Shown: positions 18,208 to 26,244, counted from the first letter of the stretch. The stretch is DNA of 64,000 bases from Acutalibacter sp. 1XD8-36 (GCF_009917525.1 NZ_QZDU01000001.1:434001-498000), one strand, 5' to 3'. The notes: generated by a model from the sequence alone, not told the origin. Program-made: numbers and translations.

Positions 18208-19149
18208 CTAAAGGGGCTTGCCGGTAAACAGGTTTTGCCCTGTGCTCATCTCATAGATGGCGATACCTGTCACCGTCAGCCCGGCGATAAGTGTGTATAT
18301 GGCGAAAACACTGAGCTTATTGGTGGTAACTATCCATTTGAGCAGCTTTATTGCCAGAAAGCCCACAATAGCCGCGGTTATCACACCAACTATCAGAGTC
18401 GCCGTGCCGATAGCCTCCCCCTCGCTCCCGGCATCCTTTATGGACAGCAGGGCTGCCGCTGCTATTGAGGGTATGCCCAGCACAAAGGAGTAGTCGAGGG
18501 CCGTCTGCTGGTCTATTCCGCGCATAAGCCCTACGGACATGGTTGAGCCGGACCGAGAGAGCCCCGGGAACACAGCCGCCAGGCACTGGGTAACGCCGGT
18601 TATTATGGCGTCAGCCACAGTGTACTGGGTGCGCCCGGCCCTTGCCCCTCTGGCCCAGTGCTTCCCGGGGGCAAGGGCGGCTGCCGTGCGTCGGTTTGCC
18701 CATATGCCCAAGAACAGCAGCAGGCTTGTAGCCAGGAGAGCCAGGCCTTCGACTAAGATACTACTGTCGGAAGCCAGCTGCTCCGAGAGGTCCTTTACCT
18801 TCATATCCGTGCCCGGAATCGGCAGGAATAGCAGGAACAGCGGCAGAAGCCCGATAACGAGCATGAATATCAGCCGCCGGTCCTCGTTCATCGTGTTCCA
18901 TTTGAAACGTCCCCTGAACAGGTCGGCTACTAAAAGGCCGAACTCTTTAAGTAAGCGCCAGATAAGCTTTCTGTATACGAACACAACCGCTATCAGTGTG
19001 CCAAGATGGAGCATTACGTCGAATAATATCCCGGGCAGCTCTATACCGAAGATATGCTGGGATATGGACAGGTGCCCGGAGCTTGAGACCGGCAGGAATT
19101 CAGTCGCGCCCTGTATAACGCCCTGAAATATTGCGTCTAAAATTGTCAT
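18208..19149 (-). CDS. uppP: Undecaprenyl-diphosphatase (UppP/BacA)
   Basis: Integral membrane enzyme that dephosphorylates undecaprenyl pyrophosphate and so recycles the lipid carrier of cell-wall synthesis; overexpression in the family gives bacitracin resistance. The 313 residues are hydrophobic, with the two family boxes: GATEFLPVSSSGHL (14-27), which carries catalytic Glu and Ser/His, and FPGLSRSGSTM near 200, with the conserved Arg. Length is slightly above the usual 265-285 because of a loop rich in Ala/Arg near 155-175. It follows tepA by 37 bases and precedes ftsK by 59, so all three may share a transcript. Confidence 0.95.
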   Translation of the reverse strand: MTILDAIFQGVIQGATEFLPVSSSGHLSISQHIFGIELPGILFDVMLHLGTLIAVVFVYRKLIWRLLKEFGLLVADLFRGRFKWNTMNEDRRLIFMLVIGLLPLFLLFLPIPGTDMKVKDLSEQLASDSSILVEGLALLATSLLLFLGIWANRRTAAALAPGKHWARGARAGRTQYTVADAIITGVTQCLAAVFPGLSRSGSTMSVGLMRGIDQQTALDYSFVLGIPSIAAAALLSIKDAGSEGEAIGTATLIVGVITAAIVGFLAIKLLKWIVTTNKLSVFAIYTLIAGLTVTGIAIYEMSTGQNLFTGKPL

Positions 19150-19186
19150 AATCTCTCCTTATGTAAGGCGGGCCTGCCGCCTTTTC

Positions 19187-19963
19187 TCAGTCTGATTTCT
19201 TCTTTGGGCGGCCGGGGCCGCGCTTCTTTTTCCTCTTGTCTATCATGGAGCTCAGACAGTCCATGGCGTCTGAAAGGGAGCCCAGGGAATCTATAAGTCC
19301 CTCCTCAACAGCGTCCGGACCGTCTAAGACTGTGCCCACGTCCATCACCAGCTCCTGGGTGTTCATGGAGAGGGTGGTGAAGCGCTCCTTTGTGATGTTT
19401 GAGTTCTGGGTGACAAAGTTTGTGATTCGGTCCTGCATCCGCCGGAAATACTCAAGGGTCTGAGGTATGCCCAGCACAAGGCCGTTCATGCGCACAGGAT
19501 GAATAGTCATGGAGGCGGATTCGGCTATAAAAGACCTTTTCGCCGCCACAGCCAGGGGTACGCCGATAGAGTGGCCTCCTCCCAGCACCAGTGATACAGT
19601 GGGCTTCTTCATCCCAGCCACCAGCTCCGCAAGGGCCAGGCCAGCCTCCACGTCGCCGCCCACAGTGTTCAGCAGCATTAAAAGGCCGTCTATCTCCGGG
19701 TCCTCCTCAACAGCCACTATCTGAGGTATCACATGCTCATACTTGGTGGTCTTGTTCTGGGAGGGGGAGATATAATGGCCCTCTATCTGGCCGATGATAG
19801 TGAGGCAGTGGATGGTGTGCCCGTTACTATGGGTCACCACTGAGCCGCTCTCGTTTATCTGCTTCTGCTGGTCGCACCAGCCCTCCTGCTCCGGGGCCTC
19901 CATGCCCTCGTCGGAGTTTTTGGCGGACCTGACCTGTTCCTTCTTAGATACAGCTTTTTTCAT
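19187..19963 (-). CDS. tepA: ClpP-class serine protease TepA
   Basis: A 258-residue cytoplasmic protein of the ClpP/SppA fold, named for translocation enhancement in Bacillus. The ClpP-like core spans about 45-235: [20 protein letters not shown], the oxyanion region [19 protein letters not shown], the presumed nucleophile in GGGHSIG, and [13 protein letters not shown] with the His. The N-terminal and C-terminal tails are charged; the latter ends in [15 protein letters not shown] start it at 19963 (MKKAVSK) because AAAGGAGAG lies upstream; the open frame extends 42 codons further without support. Its position before ftsK/spoIIIE recalls the tepA-spoIIIE pair of Bacillus. Protease activity is assumed from the family. 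Confidence 0.85.
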   Translation of the reverse strand: MKKAVSKKEQVRSAKNSDEGMEAPEQEGWCDQQKQINESGSVVTHSNGHTIHCLTIIGQIEGHYISPSQNKTTKYEHVIPQIVAVEEDPEIDGLLMLLNTVGGDVEAGLALAELVAGMKKPTVSLVLGGGHSIGVPLAVAAKRSFIAESASMTIHPVRMNGLVLGIPQTLEYFRRMQDRITNFVTQNSNITKERFTTLSMNTQELVMDVGTVLDGPDAVEEGLIDSLGSLSDAMDCLSSMIDKRKKKRGPGRPKKKSD

Positions 19964-19972
19964 AGCACAGCA

Positions 19973-19989
19973 CTCTCCTTTACGGAGAG
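19973..19989 (-). promoter_or_regulatory. Hairpin covering the tepA ribosome site
   Basis: On the minus strand CTCTCC (complement of 19984-19989) can pair with GGAGAG (complement of 19973-19978) around a 5-base loop GTAAA. The second arm is the tepA Shine-Dalgarno, so the site would be hidden when folded. Confidence 0.45.
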
Positions 19990-20018
19990 AGTCTGCCCGG
20001 ACTGCCGCCATGTTATGT

Positions 20019-20047
20019 ATTATACCACTTTTTTTCCCATTGGGCAA
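20019..20047 (-). promoter_or_regulatory. Promoter of tepA
   Basis: Minus strand TTGCCC (20042-20047), 17-base spacer, TATAAT (20019-20024), placed between the spoIIIA terminator and tepA, so tepA is transcribed on its own rather than from the spoIIIA operon. Confidence 0.65.
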
Positions 20048-20061
20048 GTCTGGAATTTGTA

Positions 20062-20086
20062 AGAAAAATGAGGGGCCGAAGCCCCC
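20062..20086 (-). terminator. Terminator of the spoIIIA operon
   Basis: Minus strand GGGGC TTCG GCCCC (20072-20085) followed by TCATTTTTCTT. The UUCG tetraloop makes it stable. It lies 7 bases past the spoIIIAH stop. Confidence 0.75.
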
Positions 20087-20092
20087 CATCTA

Positions 20093-20665
20093 TCATTTCC
20101 CGCCGCCGATGATGGTGATTTTGTCCGCTGTGAGCCCGGTCTGCTCCATAACCGCCTCCTGGATAATGAGCATGTCGGTGTCCTTAAGCTCCCCCGAGAC
20201 CAGGACGCTGCACTTCTCGGAGGCTATGTACGCCACGCACTCCTCAAAGCCCTTGGCCTTTAAAACGCCCTCCACGTTCGTCTCCTTCAAAATGCTCTGG
20301 GCCATGGCCGAGGCCTCCTCCACCGCCGCTTTCTTTGCGTCGCTGTCGGCGTTTACGTCTTCCAGCACCTTGTCCAGAAGCTCCAGTGCCTCGTCTCTTG
20401 AGGCCTGGCGGTCCATGCGCGCCTGGGCAAAGCTGTCGGCCTTGGTGTTCGCCTGCTCTGAGCCTGTGAGGTCGTCGGTGACGGTCTCAACATAAGCGTT
20501 GTTCACCAGCTGGGCGGCACCCAGCTGGCTGCTGACGCCGCTGGAGCTGTCGCCTACCGGCAGCTTGTTTGTTCCGGCAAACTGCCAGTTAAGGTATACC
20601 GCCGCGCCCAGCGCAAGCACCAGCGACGCCAATACTAACTGTTTTCTTCCTAGCTTCTTCATCAT
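20093..20665 (-). CDS. spoIIIAH: Stage III sporulation protein AH
   Basis: Mother-cell partner of forespore SpoIIQ in the channel that links the two cells. The 190-residue protein has one N-terminal membrane segment (about 6-22, after MMKKLGRKQ) and an exported domain related to the YscJ/FliF ring-building fold, here about 60-190 with coiled acidic helices (DEALELLDKVLEDVNAD) and a C-terminal region ending ITIIGGGK. I start it at ATG 20665, where AAAGGTGG lies 8 bases upstream, rather than at the GTG four codons before. Last gene of the spoIIIA operon, followed by a terminator. Confidence 0.9.
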   Translation of the reverse strand: MMKKLGRKQLVLASLVLALGAAVYLNWQFAGTNKLPVGDSSSGVSSQLGAAQLVNNAYVETVTDDLTGSEQANTKADSFAQARMDRQASRDEALELLDKVLEDVNADSDAKKAAVEEASAMAQSILKETNVEGVLKAKGFEECVAYIASEKCSVLVSGELKDTDMLIIQEAVMEQTGLTADKITIIGGGK

Positions 20666-20701
20666 TGAATGACCCACCTTTTTGCTTAAATTATAGCTTG
20701 C

Positions 20702-21250
20702 TTACCTGCCCTCCACCACGCATATGCGTCCGGCGGACACCCCCAGCACAGCCCGGGCGGTGTTCACCAGCTTCTCGCGGACAGCAAGGTCCCCCGCCCC
20801 CCGGCTGACTATCACCACCCCCAGCACCCGGGGCTGGCGCTGCTGAAGGGAAAGGCCGTGCTCCGAGCCGCCGCTGTCCTTCAGGACCACGTAGGAGCTG
20901 TCCCGCTCTTTTGAACCGCCGCCGGAGCTCTCGGCATAGTCCTGGGCGTATACCCCTGCCCCCGAGTCCTCAAGGGTTATCATTACCTGTGGGCTCTGGT
21001 CACCGGTGACAGCCCGGACTATCCTCGTAAGGTCCTCCTCAAGCTCCTGGCGGTACTGGGCTTCAGTGAGTCCGGCGCCGCTTTCTGTGGGCGCGGGGTC
21101 AGTCTCTTTCCCGGGGGAGAGACTGGAGAGCCATATGAGCACTATCCCCGCCATCCCCAGGATAACGGCTATCCGCGTGAGCTTGCGGTCCTTTGAGGCC
21201 TTTTGAAGCCAGCCTTTGAGCCTGCCAAGCCCAAGCTTATCAAGCTCCAT
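20702..21250 (-). CDS. spoIIIAG: Stage III sporulation protein AG
   Basis: A ring-forming membrane protein of the forespore feeding channel. The 182 residues hold a basic N-terminus, a membrane segment at about 27-45 (RIAVILGMAGIVLIWLSSL), a Pro/Glu-rich linker and the conserved C-terminal ring domain with TEAQYRQELEEDLTRIV, VMITLEDSG, RQPRVLGVVIVSRGAGD and the ending RICVVEGR. GGAGGTGACCGTGG precedes the start. It overlaps the spoIIIAF stop by 11 bases. Confidence 0.92.
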   Translation of the reverse strand: MELDKLGLGRLKGWLQKASKDRKLTRIAVILGMAGIVLIWLSSLSPGKETDPAPTESGAGLTEAQYRQELEEDLTRIVRAVTGDQSPQVMITLEDSGAGVYAQDYAESSGGGSKERDSSYVVLKDSGGSEHGLSLQQRQPRVLGVVIVSRGAGDLAVREKLVNTARAVLGVSAGRICVVEGR

Positions 21251-21704
21251 CCACGGTCACCTCCAGAGGTACGCCTTTCAGAGCGCCTGAGAGCACCGCC
21301 CGGGCCCTCCTTGCCTCACTCTCAAAGGCGAAGGTCAGGCTGGCCTTTGTACATGATATGCTGCCGTCCTCCGTTATATGGATATCCGCGCGTATTTTTT
21401 TCGCCTCTATCCCGGCGGCACCCAAAAGCCCCTTTATATATCCCTCCATGTCCTCCCGGGCGGCTTTGGCATACTGGTCCTCCATATACTCATTCAGCGC
21501 CTCATTATTCCCTATTTCGTCAGTGTCCAGCTGCCAGTCCCAGTCTGCAGATATTATGGAAGCGCAGAGTGAGGCTATAAGCATAAGGGCGACCAGGCCC
21601 CGGACGAAACCCAGCATTTTATCCCTTGGGCAGAGCTTTGAAAGGAGCTCTGAGGCAATCAGCACGCCGCAGACGGTCCCTGCCGCCTGTAAAGTTCCGG
21701 TCAT
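21240..21704 (-). CDS. spoIIIAF: Stage III sporulation protein AF
   Basis: A 154-residue membrane protein of the SpoIIIA complex. Two membrane segments lie in the N-terminal third (about 5-20 and 32-52), followed by a soluble domain with EYMEDQYAKAAREDMEGYIKGLLGAAGIEAKKI. The start at 21704 is set by AGGAGGTGCCTACAAA directly upstream; the same frame remains open another 150 codons, but that stretch overlaps spoIIIAE and is GC-driven. Function in the complex is poorly understood in the family. Confidence 0.9.
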   Translation of the reverse strand: MTGTLQAAGTVCGVLIASELLSKLCPRDKMLGFVRGLVALMLIASLCASIISADWDWQLDTDEIGNNEALNEYMEDQYAKAAREDMEGYIKGLLGAAGIEAKKIRADIHITEDGSISCTKASLTFAFESEARRARAVLSGALKGVPLEVTVDGA

Positions 21705-21724
21705 TTTGTAGGCACCTCCTTTTA

Positions 21725-22831
21725 TTATCCTCCGGCTAAGAGCACTGCCGCCGCGCTTGCAACGCACACTACACAAATGCTGCCCAGCAGCGCCAGCACC
21801 ATCTTTACCGCCGAGGCCGCCGCGTTCATAAGCCCGCCTATCTCCTTTACACCGAACAGGTCCCCAAGGCCCTTGCCTGCCATGCAGACCCCTGCCCAAA
21901 GTGCGCACTCCGCCATGGCAGGGGCGAAGATACACAGCGCCGCCAGCATTCCGAAGGCTCCCGCCCCGGACTTCACTATGCGCACGCTGTTCTGTATAGC
22001 CGTCACCGCGTCGCCCAGAGCCCCGCCCACTATAGGCAGGCCCGCCGAGAGAGCAAGCTTTGCGGCCTTGCCTGTTGCAGCGTCTACCTGGGCATTTACG
22101 GCAGTCTGCACGGAGAGTATTGCTGCAAATAATGTCACAAGGGTTGTAAGGGCCCATTTGCCAAGCCTGTACATGGCGTCGGCAAGGCCTCCAAGCTCTG
22201 TTCCCGAGACTGCCCCGGCTATGGATAGGCCCAGGTATATTTGCAGCATTGGAATGAATACCCCTGTTGAGAGGACAGGTATGGCTGTTCCCGCCAACAT
22301 GGTAATGAAGCTGTAGCCGCTGCCGGTGGCCAGGTTTCCCCCGGCTGTGAGCAGCCCGGCGTATACCGGCACCGCCGCAGTCAGGAAAACAGACGCCGCA
22401 CCCGAAACTCTGCGGCAGGTGGTGAGTATCCCCAAGAGTGGCGCGGAAAGTATCAGCCCGCAGGCCGCCGCACCCACCAGCGGTGATACCCCGCCGTCAT
22501 CTCCCATGCCTGCTGACAGCCTGCACAGCATCACCACTCCCAGCAGCGCTGCCATGGCCTTTAGGGGAGACGACAGCTTGTCCCGAAGAAGTGAGGAGAC
22601 CATCTCGAATATACCCTCTCCGGAGAGCCCGCCGGTCACGTTTGCTCCGTCCACCCCAAGCTCTCCCAGCAGGTTTTTGGTGTCGCCGTCCAGGCTGTCG
22701 TACAGTCCGGGGGCGCCGCTTTTTTCATATAGCTCGCCGGTCTGGGCCAAGGCCACCGGGGAACATATTACTGCAAAAGCAATAAGAATTATTATAATTA
22801 TAACTAACTTCCCCACTTTTTTCACTCTCAT
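21725..22831 (-). CDS. spoIIIAE: Stage III sporulation protein AE
   Basis: The largest membrane protein of the SpoIIIA complex, 368 residues. It begins with a signal-peptide-like segment (about 8-30, KLVIIIIILIAFAVICSPVALA) and then shows several hydrophobic segments; the middle carries the family's GLSGEGIFEMVSSLLRDKLSSPLKAM. It is thought to form part of the membrane channel. Its ATG overlaps the stop of the preceding spoIIIAD-like gene within ATGA. Length is close to the usual 390-400. Confidence 0.92.
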   Translation of the reverse strand: MRVKKVGKLVIIIIILIAFAVICSPVALAQTGELYEKSGAPGLYDSLDGDTKNLLGELGVDGANVTGGLSGEGIFEMVSSLLRDKLSSPLKAMAALLGVVMLCRLSAGMGDDGGVSPLVGAAACGLILSAPLLGILTTCRRVSGAASVFLTAAVPVYAGLLTAGGNLATGSGYSFITMLAGTAIPVLSTGVFIPMLQIYLGLSIAGAVSGTELGGLADAMYRLGKWALTTLVTLFAAILSVQTAVNAQVDAATGKAAKLALSAGLPIVGGALGDAVTAIQNSVRIVKSGAGAFGMLAALCIFAPAMAECALWAGVCMAGKGLGDLFGVKEIGGLMNAAASAVKMVLALLGSICVVCVASAAAVLLAGG

Positions 22832-23046
22832 ATGCTCATGATATCCCCCAGAAATTCAAAGAGCTTTGACATCAGCGGCATTGCCGCCCCCAGCACAGCT
22901 ATTTTTGACGCCAGCTCCACCCCATAGCTCAGGGCGCTCTCCCCCGCGTCCTTGCACAGGCGGGAGGCAAGCTGGCCCACTACTGTAAGGCCCACGGCCT
23001 TGAGCATAACCGTAACGCACAGCTCAAACAGCCCCTCCATGTTCAT
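22828..23046 (-). CDS. spoIIIAD: Half-length stage III sporulation protein AD
   Basis: A 72-residue membrane protein matching only the C-terminal half of SpoIIIAD, which is usually about 128-133 residues. Seen: KAVGLTVVGQLASRLCKDAGESALSYGVELASK, corresponding to the family's IAEFGAQLTKDAGQGAIASKIELAGK. The N-terminal half, itself homologous to SpoIIIAC, is missing. The start ATG overlaps the spoIIIAC stop within ATGA, so the two short proteins could together make up the parts of one AD. No frameshift remnant is visible between them. Two membrane segments remain, with a lysine/aspartate loop. Confidence 0.8.
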   Translation of the reverse strand: MNMEGLFELCVTVMLKAVGLTVVGQLASRLCKDAGESALSYGVELASKIAVLGAAMPLMSKLFEFLGDIMSI

Positions 23047-23237
23047 AGCTGAAATGTGGTCTTGATGGCCTCAAACAGGGCGTCTATCTCATTTATTATC
23101 ATCATCAGCACCACTATAAGCCCTGCTAAAGTCGTCATCAGCGCCTGCTCCTCCCTGCCCGAGCGGATAAGCAGCTGGTTTAAGACCGCCACTATGATAC
23201 CGATGGCGGCTATCTTAAAGATAAGCTCCACTTCCAT
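23043..23237 (-). CDS. spoIIIAC: Stage III sporulation protein AC
   Basis: A 64-residue membrane protein with two segments (about 7-25 and 33-52). The pattern IFKIAAIGIIVAVLNQLL and the end LFEAIKTTFQL match SpoIIIAC rather than the N-terminal half of SpoIIIAD. Normal length for AC is about 65-68. It is a small component of the mother-cell membrane part of the feeding channel. Confidence 0.85.
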   Translation of the reverse strand: MEVELIFKIAAIGIIVAVLNQLLIRSGREEQALMTTLAGLIVVLMMIINEIDALFEAIKTTFQL

Positions 23238-23258
23238 TGCTTTTTGGCCTCCCGTGTC

Positions 23259-23735
23259 TTATATTAGCAGCACCCACGCCCCCAACCCCAGCAGCGCCCC
23301 CAGCCCCGGATACAGCCTGGAGCGCTCCTTATATGTCCCCCTGGCCTCGGTTAAATGCTGGCGGGTGCGGGCGGCACAGAGCTCCAGGTGGTCGAGCTGC
23401 CCCTGGGTGTCGCTGGCCCCGAGGCCCGCCGCAAAGTCCCTTATAAGCTTTTGGTCCTTCTCGTCTCCCAGAAGGCTGGCCCCGGCTTTATACAGGGCTC
23501 CGCAGGGGTCCGAGGAAAACTCCGGCCTTCGGGCGGCTGCCCTGCAGAATGGGCTGTCCCCTGCCTGTATCAGCTCCGGCAGAGGGCGTGCAGAGTAGGC
23601 TATCTCGGTCTTGAGCCACTGGAGCAGCACCTCCAGCTGGGATAAATATGTCACCCTCTGCCTCAGCTCCCATGTGCGGCCCAGGCCCCATATCAGTCCC
23701 GCAAGCACTAGTAAAACAGAACCCAACGGCTTCAT
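23259..23735 (-). CDS. spoIIIAB: Stage III sporulation protein AB
   Basis: A 158-residue protein, one N-terminal membrane segment (about 3-20), a helical domain and a C-terminal hydrophobic end (LYPGLGALLGLGAWVLLI). The family box RVTYLSQLEVLLQWLKTEIAYSARPLPE near 27-55 is conserved. The fold is related to GspF-type secretion platform proteins. Its ATG overlaps the spoIIIAA stop by one base (TGATG). Confidence 0.9.
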   Translation of the reverse strand: MKPLGSVLLVLAGLIWGLGRTWELRQRVTYLSQLEVLLQWLKTEIAYSARPLPELIQAGDSPFCRAAARRPEFSSDPCGALYKAGASLLGDEKDQKLIRDFAAGLGASDTQGQLDHLELCAARTRQHLTEARGTYKERSRLYPGLGALLGLGAWVLLI

Positions 23736-24658
23736 CAGACTGCACAGCTTTCCCGGAACATGGAGCGTTCCCCCGGCCCCTCAATGAAAGCTGGCTCACA
23801 GGGATACTCCCTGCCCCGAAGGGCAACTAGGGTTTGAAACGCCCCAGTATTGAGCAGGTCCCGGCAGAAGGGGCGGCTGCGGGGGTCTGAGCCGCTGTGC
23901 ACGGTGGCTATTAGGCCCACGCCGGCCCGGGCCGCGCTCTCCACCGCCTCCGTATCCCCGGGGGCCAGCTCGTCGCAGAGGATTATCTCCGGGGAGAGGC
24001 TTCTAAGAGCCATCTCAAAGCCCGGCCCCTTGGGGCAGTTCCTCAGCACATCGGCACAGGGGCCAAGGCTGAAAGCCCCCAGCTCCCCCCGGCTATCCAG
24101 CACGGCTACACGCTTTCCCTGACCGAAGCGGCCCATTGAGAGGGAGCGGGCTATGTCCCGAAGCAGCGTGGTCTTGCCGCTGCCGGGCTCACCGGCTATG
24201 AGGGCACCTTTGGTGAAGTCTACCCCTGAGAGAAAAAGCCTGTCCCCGCAGCCGGGCATGTCCCGGGGGATTCTGAAGACAATGGAGGTGATGTCCCTTA
24301 GCCCCTTCACCCTGCCGCCTTCCAGCACCGCCGTGCCGCATATACCCGCCCGGCATAGGCTGTCCACCTGAATATAGCCCTGGCGTATCTCATCCTCGTG
24401 GCTGAATACTGAACGGCCGCAGATATACATGAAAAGCTCCTGTAATTTACCGGCGCTTACGGTAGGAAGCCCTGGGGCCAGGGCCCGAGTCACGCCTCTT
24501 GCCTTCAGAAAGAATACCCCCTCTCTGCCGCAGACGGCTATAGGCTCATCGGACTTAAAATGTATGTCCTGGGCCTGGAGCTTGACTTGGTCCGGCAGGG
24601 CAAGCAGCTCGTCCCGGAACAGGGGAATATGGCTGGCAATACGGTCAAAAGCTCTCAT
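23735..24658 (-). CDS. spoIIIAA: Stage III sporulation protein AA, ATPase
   Basis: Cytoplasmic ATPase of the SpoIIIA complex, related to secretion ATPases. The 307 residues hold an N-terminal domain with GVTRALAPGLPTVSAGKLQELF and the R-loop ICGRSVFSHEDEIRQGYI, then Walker A GEPGSGKTT (156-164), VAVLDSRGELG, Walker B-like EIILCDELAPGD and the sensor LIATVHSG. It is the first gene of the operon, preceded by a candidate sigma-E promoter. Length and motif order are complete. Confidence 0.94.
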   Translation of the reverse strand: MRAFDRIASHIPLFRDELLALPDQVKLQAQDIHFKSDEPIAVCGREGVFFLKARGVTRALAPGLPTVSAGKLQELFMYICGRSVFSHEDEIRQGYIQVDSLCRAGICGTAVLEGGRVKGLRDITSIVFRIPRDMPGCGDRLFLSGVDFTKGALIAGEPGSGKTTLLRDIARSLSMGRFGQGKRVAVLDSRGELGAFSLGPCADVLRNCPKGPGFEMALRSLSPEIILCDELAPGDTEAVESAARAGVGLIATVHSGSDPRSRPFCRDLLNTGAFQTLVALRGREYPCEPAFIEGPGERSMFRESCAV

Positions 24659-24694
24659 AGAGCAGCACCCGCTTTCTTGATTCGTAGACTAGTC

Positions 24695-24724
24695 CATATG
24701 TATGTGTTTTGAAGCAAAAATAGA
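24695..24724 (-). promoter_or_regulatory. Candidate sigma-E promoter of the spoIIIA operon
   Basis: Minus strand TCTATTT (24718-24724), 13-base spacer, CATACATATG (24695-24704). The -10 matches the sigma-E type CATAC-AT pattern; the -35 match is partial. Mother-cell sigma-E control is known for spoIIIA in Bacillus, which supports this reading by analogy. Confidence 0.5.
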
Positions 24725-24770
24725 ACAGACCCCGCCAAAAGACAGAGCCTGCCGCTTTACTCAAGCTATC

Positions 24771-24869
24771 TCACTTCCTGCGGCGGTACCAGCCGGCAAA
24801 GCCTGCCAGCACAGCGGACGCGCCCACTGATACCGCCACAAACCCCCAAAGCATGTAGAAAAAGCTCAC
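24771..24869 (-). CDS. Small single-span membrane peptide or detached C-terminal anchor
   Basis: A 32-residue frame starting at GTG 24869: a hydrophobic stretch (GFVAVSVGASAVLAGFAG) followed by WYRRRK and stop. This is the look of a cell-wall-sorting tail or a tail anchor. It lies 10 bases past the stop of the secreted protein at 24880 but in a different frame; read through, GDG precedes the hydrophobic part, as after LPXT in sortase substrates. Either it is translated by coupling as its own peptide (a GGGGGATGGG run lies upstream), or it is the former tail of the upstream protein cut off by an indel. Confidence 0.4.
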   Translation of the reverse strand: MSFFYMLWGFVAVSVGASAVLAGFAGWYRRRK

Positions 24870-24879
24870 CCCATCCCCC

Positions 24880-25440
24880 TTACGCCGGAGGTATGGCCTC
24901 CTGCCAGGGGCCCTCGCCCATGGGCTGGGCCTGAGCCAGCACATAGAGCTGCTGCTGTGGGCTTATATCCCTCAGGGCCGTCAGGGCTTCCGGGTCTATC
25001 TGGGCATTCAGTCGCACCGCCGTATATAATGGCGGGGTCTCCCGTCCCGGGGGCAGCAGGTCGTCTGTCCGGCTGTTTTTATAGTATAGATATGCACCCT
25101 TGGCTGTCCAGTATTCCCCGCCGCCGTCCTCTGCGCTGCCGGATTCCAAAAAGCCTTCCGAGCGTATATGTCCCGCCTCCAGCACCGGCTTACCGTCTAT
25201 CTGAGGCCCGCATACCCGCACCCGGAGCTTACAGCCTGTAAGCCCGTTATTTACAAAGCTCAGGCTCGAGTCCGTCGTATCCCCGGGCTGCAGTACCGGG
25301 GCGGACTCGCCGTCCTCTGAGCCAACCGCCACCACCTGTATCTCCGCCGGCTCCTCATGGGGGCCCAGAACGAAGCAGAGCCCCCATAGCCCGGCTAAAA
25401 GCGCCAGCACCAGGGCGGTCAGCAGCCTCCCGGCCCTCAT
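24880..25440 (-). CDS. Secreted protein with TasA/SipW-substrate-like features
   Basis: A 186-residue exported protein: N-terminal signal or anchor segment (about 6-27, LLTALVLALLAGLWGLCFVLG), then a beta-rich region with PGDTTDSSLSFVNNG and LRVRV, and later AYLYYKNSRTDDLLPPGRETPPL. The PGDT-N-G and tyrosine-rich then PG-TPPL order resembles TasA/BsaA-type matrix proteins of Firmicutes, but the match is by eye and weak. Its ATG overlaps the stop of the upstream gene (25437) within ATGA. No sipW or sortase gene is in the window. Confidence 0.5.
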   Translation of the reverse strand: MRAGRLLTALVLALLAGLWGLCFVLGPHEEPAEIQVVAVGSEDGESAPVLQPGDTTDSSLSFVNNGLTGCKLRVRVCGPQIDGKPVLEAGHIRSEGFLESGSAEDGGGEYWTAKGAYLYYKNSRTDDLLPPGRETPPLYTAVRLNAQIDPEALTALRDISPQQQLYVLAQAQPMGEGPWQEAIPPA

Positions 25441-26141
25441 TGCCCCGCCCCCAGTCTGAAGCTGCCCCCAAGGGCCACGTTTGTGGAGCCGCCAAGGGTG
25501 AAGCGTACCGTCTGGCTGCTGAGCTTAGGGTCCACCATATCGCTCTCCTCGCTTATCCCAAGGCTGCACAGCTCCTGCTCATCCTGGCCCACAGCGGTTA
25601 TAGTATAGGTGCCGAAGGGCAGGCCGGTAAATTCCGCTGTAAGGCCTGTCATGCCCCCCTGAGGGTCAGGGTCGGGCCGGGCCTCGGCATAGAGGCAGAG
25701 CCCCCGGCCCTCCAGCTCCAGCAGCACGGAGCCGGTCTGCACACATGGCCCCTCTGCCAGCACGCGTATGGAGCCGGACTCCACGTCTATGTGGTATATA
25801 AGGTCCCTCCATGCGTCGCCGCCGCTCTCTTTGTGCAGCACCGCCGAGATATGGTAATCCGTCCCCTTTCGCGGGCGCTCGCGGCCCAGGTCCTCCAAAT
25901 CTTTCTGGCCCTCCATACTCATCCACCAGCACTCCACCTCCCCGGGCTCGTCCCCAAAGGCCTTTGCAGCCTGGTCCTTTAGGTGTATGCCGTTTACCCT
26001 GAGCGGCACGGCCTCTCCCAGGAACAGGGTCTCCCGAAGCCACACCGCGTCCGCTGCGGAGCTGCCGGGGGATATGTATAGGAGCACCGCGCATACCGCC
26101 AGCGGCAACAGCCTCAGCAGCCGCTTAATCCTTGCGTACAT
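25437..26141 (-). CDS. Secreted protein with a Cna B-like segment
   Basis: A 234-residue exported protein I cannot name. It has a signal peptide (about 5-30, ending SSAADA), a beta-rich middle, and a segment TAEFTGLPFGTYTITAVG near residue 165-185 that resembles the last strands of Cna B-type or prealbumin-like domains of pili and adhesins. It is the first of a two- or three-gene cassette reading toward the spoIIIA operon; AAAGGAG precedes the start. A cell-surface role is likely, and any link to spores is only from position. Confidence 0.5.
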   Translation of the reverse strand: MYARIKRLLRLLPLAVCAVLLYISPGSSAADAVWLRETLFLGEAVPLRVNGIHLKDQAAKAFGDEPGEVECWWMSMEGQKDLEDLGRERPRKGTDYHISAVLHKESGGDAWRDLIYHIDVESGSIRVLAEGPCVQTGSVLLELEGRGLCLYAEARPDPDPQGGMTGLTAEFTGLPFGTYTITAVGQDEQELCSLGISEESDMVDPKLSSQTVRFTLGGSTNVALGGSFRLGAGQ

Positions 26142-26244
26142 ACTTTATTCTCCTTTCGTGGGATAGGGTTTACGATAAAATACCACGTTTCACATGAGAA
26201 AGCTGTCTAACTATGGGATACCTGCAAAAGGGGCTGGAAAAAGC

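Noticed and set aside
21705-22157. 150-codon upstream extension of spoIIIAF
   Set aside because: It lies inside spoIIIAE in another frame; the true start has AGGAGGTG right before it and gives the normal family length.
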